This document shows, piece after piece, positions 6,447 to 8,623 of a DNA stretch of 8,623 nt. The position numbers and the translations under genes are program-made. How positions within the stretch are numbered: position 1 is the first letter of the stretch; each line of letters starts with the position of its first letter. Origin of the DNA: Paracoccaceae bacterium (GTDB lineage: Bacteria > Pseudomonadota > Alphaproteobacteria > Rhodobacterales > Rhodobacteraceae); contig JADZAO010000016.1 in NCBI GenBank assembly GCA_020852535.1, forward strand, positions 1 through 8,623. The letters run 5' to 3'. The notes under the pieces were generated by a model that was given only the letters and a program-made list of their open reading frames with translations, did no database searches and was not told the DNA's origin.

Positions 6447-7736
6447 ATGGTCGATATCGCTACTCGCGTGCACAACCACAACTGGAAGATCGATCCGATC
6501 GTCCGATCACTCATCGACACTGACTTTTACAAACTTCTGATGTGCCAATCAATTTTCCGCAACAAACAAGACACGCATGTCACCTTTAGCCTGATCAATC
6601 GCACCAAATCGATCCGCCTCGCCAACATTATTGACGAAGGCGAACTCCGCGAACAGCTCGACCACGCTCGCTCGCTCTCGCTTTCACGTGGCGAGTCCAC
6701 ATGGCTGCGTGGCAACACCTTCTATGGAAAGCGTCAGATGTTCCGTCCTGATTTCATGGAATGGTTCGAAGGCATGCGCCTGCCCGCCTATCACCTTGAA
6801 AAGTACGATGGTCAATATGAACTGACATTCGAGGGCAAATGGCCCGAGGTTATGCTCTGGGAAATTCCTGCCCTCGCAGTGCTAATGGAACTCCGTTCTC
6901 GCGCCGTACTGAAAGGTATGGGCAAATTCGAACTACAAATCCTCTACGCCCGCGCCATGTCACGATTGTGGGAAAAGATCGAACGCCTGCGACAAATTGA
7001 TAGCCTGCGCATCGCCGACTTTGGCACCCGTCGCCGCCATTCATTTCTGTGGCAAGACTGGTGCGTACAAGCGATGCAAGAGGGGTTGAGCTACAGGTTC
7101 ACAGGTACCTCAAACTGCCGAATCGCCATGAAACGTGATATCGAAGCCATCGGCACCAATGCACATGAACTGCCGATGATCTATTCCGCGCTCACAAATT
7201 CCGACACAGAACTAGCACAAGCCCCTTATAAGGTGCTGGCCGACTGGCACGAAGAGCATGACGGCAATCTACGGATCATTCTGCCCGACACGTATGGCAC
7301 CGAAGGTTTCTTACACAACGCACCCGACTGGCTGTCCACATGGACTGGCATCCGTATCGACAGCGGCGATCCCGCCAAAGGTGCTGAAACCGCAATTCGC
7401 TGGTGGAAATCACGCGACGAAGACCCAACAAAAAAGCTGGTGATATTTTCAGATGGTCTTGATGTCGAAAAAATCGCAGAATTGCACGCTCAATTTTCGG
7501 GTCGTGTAAAAGTGTCCTTCGGCTGGGGTACGCTGCTAACAAACGATTTTACAGGACTTGCCGAAGATCGGCTCGCCCCTTTCAGCCTTGTCTGCAAAGC
7601 GGTATCGGCCAACGGTCGGCCAACGGTAAAACTATCCGACAACCCCAACAAGGCAATGGGTCCAGCAGACGAAATCATCCGCTACAAACGCGTCTTCGGC
7701 GTAGGAGAACAGACTGCTATGAAAGTTACGGTTTAA
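6447..7736 (+). CDS. pncB: Nicotinate phosphoribosyltransferase PncB
   Basis: PncB converts nicotinate and PRPP to nicotinate mononucleotide with ATP hydrolysis, completing the Preiss-Handler entry step after PncA. From the ATG at 6447 the protein has 429 residues, close to the family norm. The N terminus holds SLIDTDFYKLLMCQSIF (21-37). DFGTRRRHSF lies at 191-200. The expected autophosphorylated histidine is His240 in AIGTNAHELPM. The phosphate-binding segment GIRIDSGDP is at 301-309, and FGWGTLLTND is at 358-367. The tail is YKRVFGVGEQTAMKVTV. The arrangement TAACATG (pncA stop, one base, pncB start) implies translational coupling. An in-frame TTG at 6435 would overlap the pncA end and add four residues, and it is less likely. 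There is no strong ribosome-binding site of its own, consistent with coupling. Confidence 0.96.
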   Translation: MVDIATRVHNHNWKIDPIVRSLIDTDFYKLLMCQSIFRNKQDTHVTFSLINRTKSIRLANIIDEGELREQLDHARSLSLSRGESTWLRGNTFYGKRQMFRPDFMEWFEGMRLPAYHLEKYDGQYELTFEGKWPEVMLWEIPALAVLMELRSRAVLKGMGKFELQILYARAMSRLWEKIERLRQIDSLRIADFGTRRRHSFLWQDWCVQAMQEGLSYRFTGTSNCRIAMKRDIEAIGTNAHELPMIYSALTNSDTELAQAPYKVLADWHEEHDGNLRIILPDTYGTEGFLHNAPDWLSTWTGIRIDSGDPAKGAETAIRWWKSRDEDPTKKLVIFSDGLDVEKIAELHAQFSGRVKVSFGWGTLLTNDFTGLAEDRLAPFSLVCKAVSANGRPTVKLSDNPNKAMGPADEIIRYKRVFGVGEQTAMKVTV

Positions 7737-7776
7737 TTATCATCTATCACACCAACCTAGCCCAAAACTCTAAAAA

Positions 7777-7807
7777 GAAAGGGTCGTCCGACACAGACGA
7801 CCCTTTC
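7777..7807 (-). terminator. Strong factor-independent terminator, minus-strand orientation
   Basis: GAAAGGGTCGTC (7777-7788) and GACGACCCTTTC (7796-7807) form a perfect 12-bp stem around the 7-nt loop CGACACA. On the minus strand the stem runs into a T-rich tract (the complement of TAAAAAGA, 7771-7778). On the plus strand it is followed by CGAGATCC with no T run. It is therefore best read as the end of a transcript coming from the right: the VUT gene mRNA, or a separate small RNA from the gap. It may also slow or protect the 3' end of pncAB mRNA as a stem-loop. Confidence 0.85.
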
Positions 7808-7877
7808 CGAGATCCAAGAAGATGGGCCAGTTAGGTACCAAGCCCAATCGGTTGTTTGTTATTCTAAGGGACTGCCC

Positions 7878-7934
7878 TCAGAAAACACGCCCCACGACTG
7901 TCCTAACACCGATCTCCAATGTAGCTCTAGACAC
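7878..7934 (-). CDS. Candidate 18-codon microORF with a maximal ribosome-binding site
   Basis: On the minus strand AAAGGAGGTGATCC (complement of 7936-7949), an almost full-length Shine-Dalgarno sequence, is followed by a GTG at 7934. The spacer from GGAGG to GTG is 7 nt, which is optimal. The frame reads MSRATLEIGVRTVVGRVF and stops at TGA 7880-7878. It lies 70 bp after the VUT stop codon, and the terminator stem starts about 70 nt downstream of its own stop. I recognise no family. It could be a real small protein, a leader peptide, or an SD-like element in a small RNA that recruits or sequesters ribosomes. The SD and spacing are observed, but translation is inferred. Confidence 0.4.
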   Translation of the reverse strand: MSRATLEIGVRTVVGRVF

Positions 7935-8004
7935 TGGATCACCTCCTTTCAATGAGTTGCCGATATTGAAAAGGTGACACAGATTTTGTGTTTGTCAAAA
8001 GAAA

Positions 8005-8623
8005 TTACGCTATCCGTAGCGCAAAACGATATACGATCAACCGAAATGGTAACAAAGCAATTACATCAACGGCAAGCTTCACCAACCAATCTGCGACAGC
8101 CAACGAAACCCAGAATGGCACCACTGGACCAAAGCCTAGAAGCGACATCTGTTCTGCCGCCCATGACACATCATTGCCCGGTTCGATCCAAATCAGACCA
8201 GTCGAGAATGCAATGCTAAAAAAGATCACCGAGTCGATAGTCGACCCGAAGAAGGTCGAAACGAATGGTGCTTTCCACCACGCCACTAACCGAAACAAAC
8301 GGTTGAAAATCCCGATATCCAGAAGCTGGCCGATCAAAAAAGCCGTGGCTGATCCGATGGCGACACGCAACGTAACCAACGGGCCGAATTCGCCCGTGAT
8401 CTGCGTACCAATGCACGAGCACACCAGCCCGACAACGACGCCCACATAAACCACCCGCCGCGCGGATGAAGCGTCCGACAAACGATTGACGATATCCGAC
8501 ACAAGAAAAGACAACGGATAGGTAAAAGCTCCCCACGTCAGCCATTTACCAATCGGATGCTGCACAAGGATATTCGAAACCACAACGACAATAGCCATAG
8601 AAAAAACACCATATGTCTGAATG
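8005..8623 (-). CDS. VUT/YhhQ-family queuosine-precursor transporter (5' end probably beyond the right edge)
   Basis: This integral inner-membrane protein belongs to the VUT family (YhhQ), whose members import queuosine precursors such as preQ0/preQ1 for tRNA modification. From the ATG at 8598 there are 197 residues. Hydrophobic segments are visible at about 1-12, 19-38, 48-67, 72-94, 112-137 and 160-190. Family-like stretches are WLTWGAFTYPLSFLVSDIVNR (19-39), IGTQITGEFGPLVTLR (63-78) and VSLAVADWLVKLA (164-176). The frame stays open for eight more codons to the window edge (IQTYGVFS before Met). No ribosome-binding site precedes ATG 8598, and the first membrane segment would be unusually short there, so the true start is probably outside. 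The gene converges on pncB. The stop at 8007-8005 is followed by the microORF region and a terminator at 7807-7777, which may end this mRNA. The substrate assignment rests on family resemblance only. Confidence 0.85.
   Translation of the reverse strand, partial: IQTYGVFSMAIVVVVSNILVQHPIGKWLTWGAFTYPLSFLVSDIVNRLSDASSARRVVYVGVVVGLVCSCIGTQITGEFGPLVTLRVAIGSATAFLIGQLLDIGIFNRLFRLVAWWKAPFVSTFFGSTIDSVIFFSIAFSTGLIWIEPGNDVSWAAEQMSLLGFGPVVPFWVSLAVADWLVKLAVDVIALLPFRLIVYRFALRIA

Noticed and set aside
7605..7626. Perfect 11-bp tandem repeat TCGGCCAACGG inside pncB, length not divisible by three
   Set aside because: It could signal a frameshifting duplication, but the protein through it (KAVSANGRPTVKLSDNP) matches the expected PncB sequence, so it is a codon coincidence.
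7934..7950. Possible rRNA gene fragment
   Set aside because: Only the terminal 17 nt resemble 16S. The bases upstream (TGTAGCTCTAGACA) do not match the preceding 16S helix region, and no rRNA sequence follows.
7988..8449. Plus-strand frame of 153 codons opposite the VUT gene
   Set aside because: It is antisense to a recognised membrane protein and has a low-complexity polar composition and no ribosome-binding site.

Overview
The window looks like ordinary chromosomal housekeeping DNA from an alphaproteobacterium, most likely of the Rhodobacterales. This rests on remembered family resemblance of the protein sequences: a PhaA/PhaB pair, an AFG1/ZapE ATPase, a TrhO rhodanese, a PncB ending in ...YKRVFGVGEQTAMKVTV, and a VUT/YhhQ transporter containing IGTQITGEFGPLVTLR. 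No alignment was run. The base composition is moderate, and I see no insertion sequence, phage gene, CRISPR array, tRNA or rRNA gene.

Left part (1-1892, minus strand): the polyhydroxybutyrate precursor genes in the order phaA then phaB. phaB runs off the left edge. The 113-bp phaA-phaB spacer is unusually structured, with a GCA/TGC motif array and two AT-rich perfect inverted repeats. Positions 1893-2396 separate phaA from the divergent rsgA. This stretch has no confident gene, but it holds one possible small minus-strand ORF (2204-2347) and one start-less plus-strand frame ending at 2200.

Middle part: rsgA (30S maturation GTPase) and zapE (AFG1-type ATPase) on the plus strand. zapE converges on trhO (tRNA U34 hydroxylase, minus strand). 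trhO is divergent from the NAD-salvage pair pncA-pncB. PncA makes nicotinate, PncB converts it to nicotinate mononucleotide, and the two genes are separated by one base (TAACATG).

Right part: pncB converges on a VUT/YhhQ-family queuosine-precursor transporter gene (minus strand), which probably continues past the right edge. The 268-bp gap between them is the most unusual stretch. On the minus strand it carries a maximal Shine-Dalgarno sequence with a 7-nt spacer to a GTG microORF of 18 codons. About 70 nt further on is a strong 12-bp stem-loop followed by a T-rich tract, a good minus-strand terminator. Read on the plus strand, the same SD is a 17-nt copy of the 3' tail of alphaproteobacterial 16S rRNA, as I remember that sequence.

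No undescribed multigene system was found. The leads worth following are the small transcription unit or leader in the pncB-VUT gap, the phaA-phaB spacer, and the possible small ORFs before rsgA.
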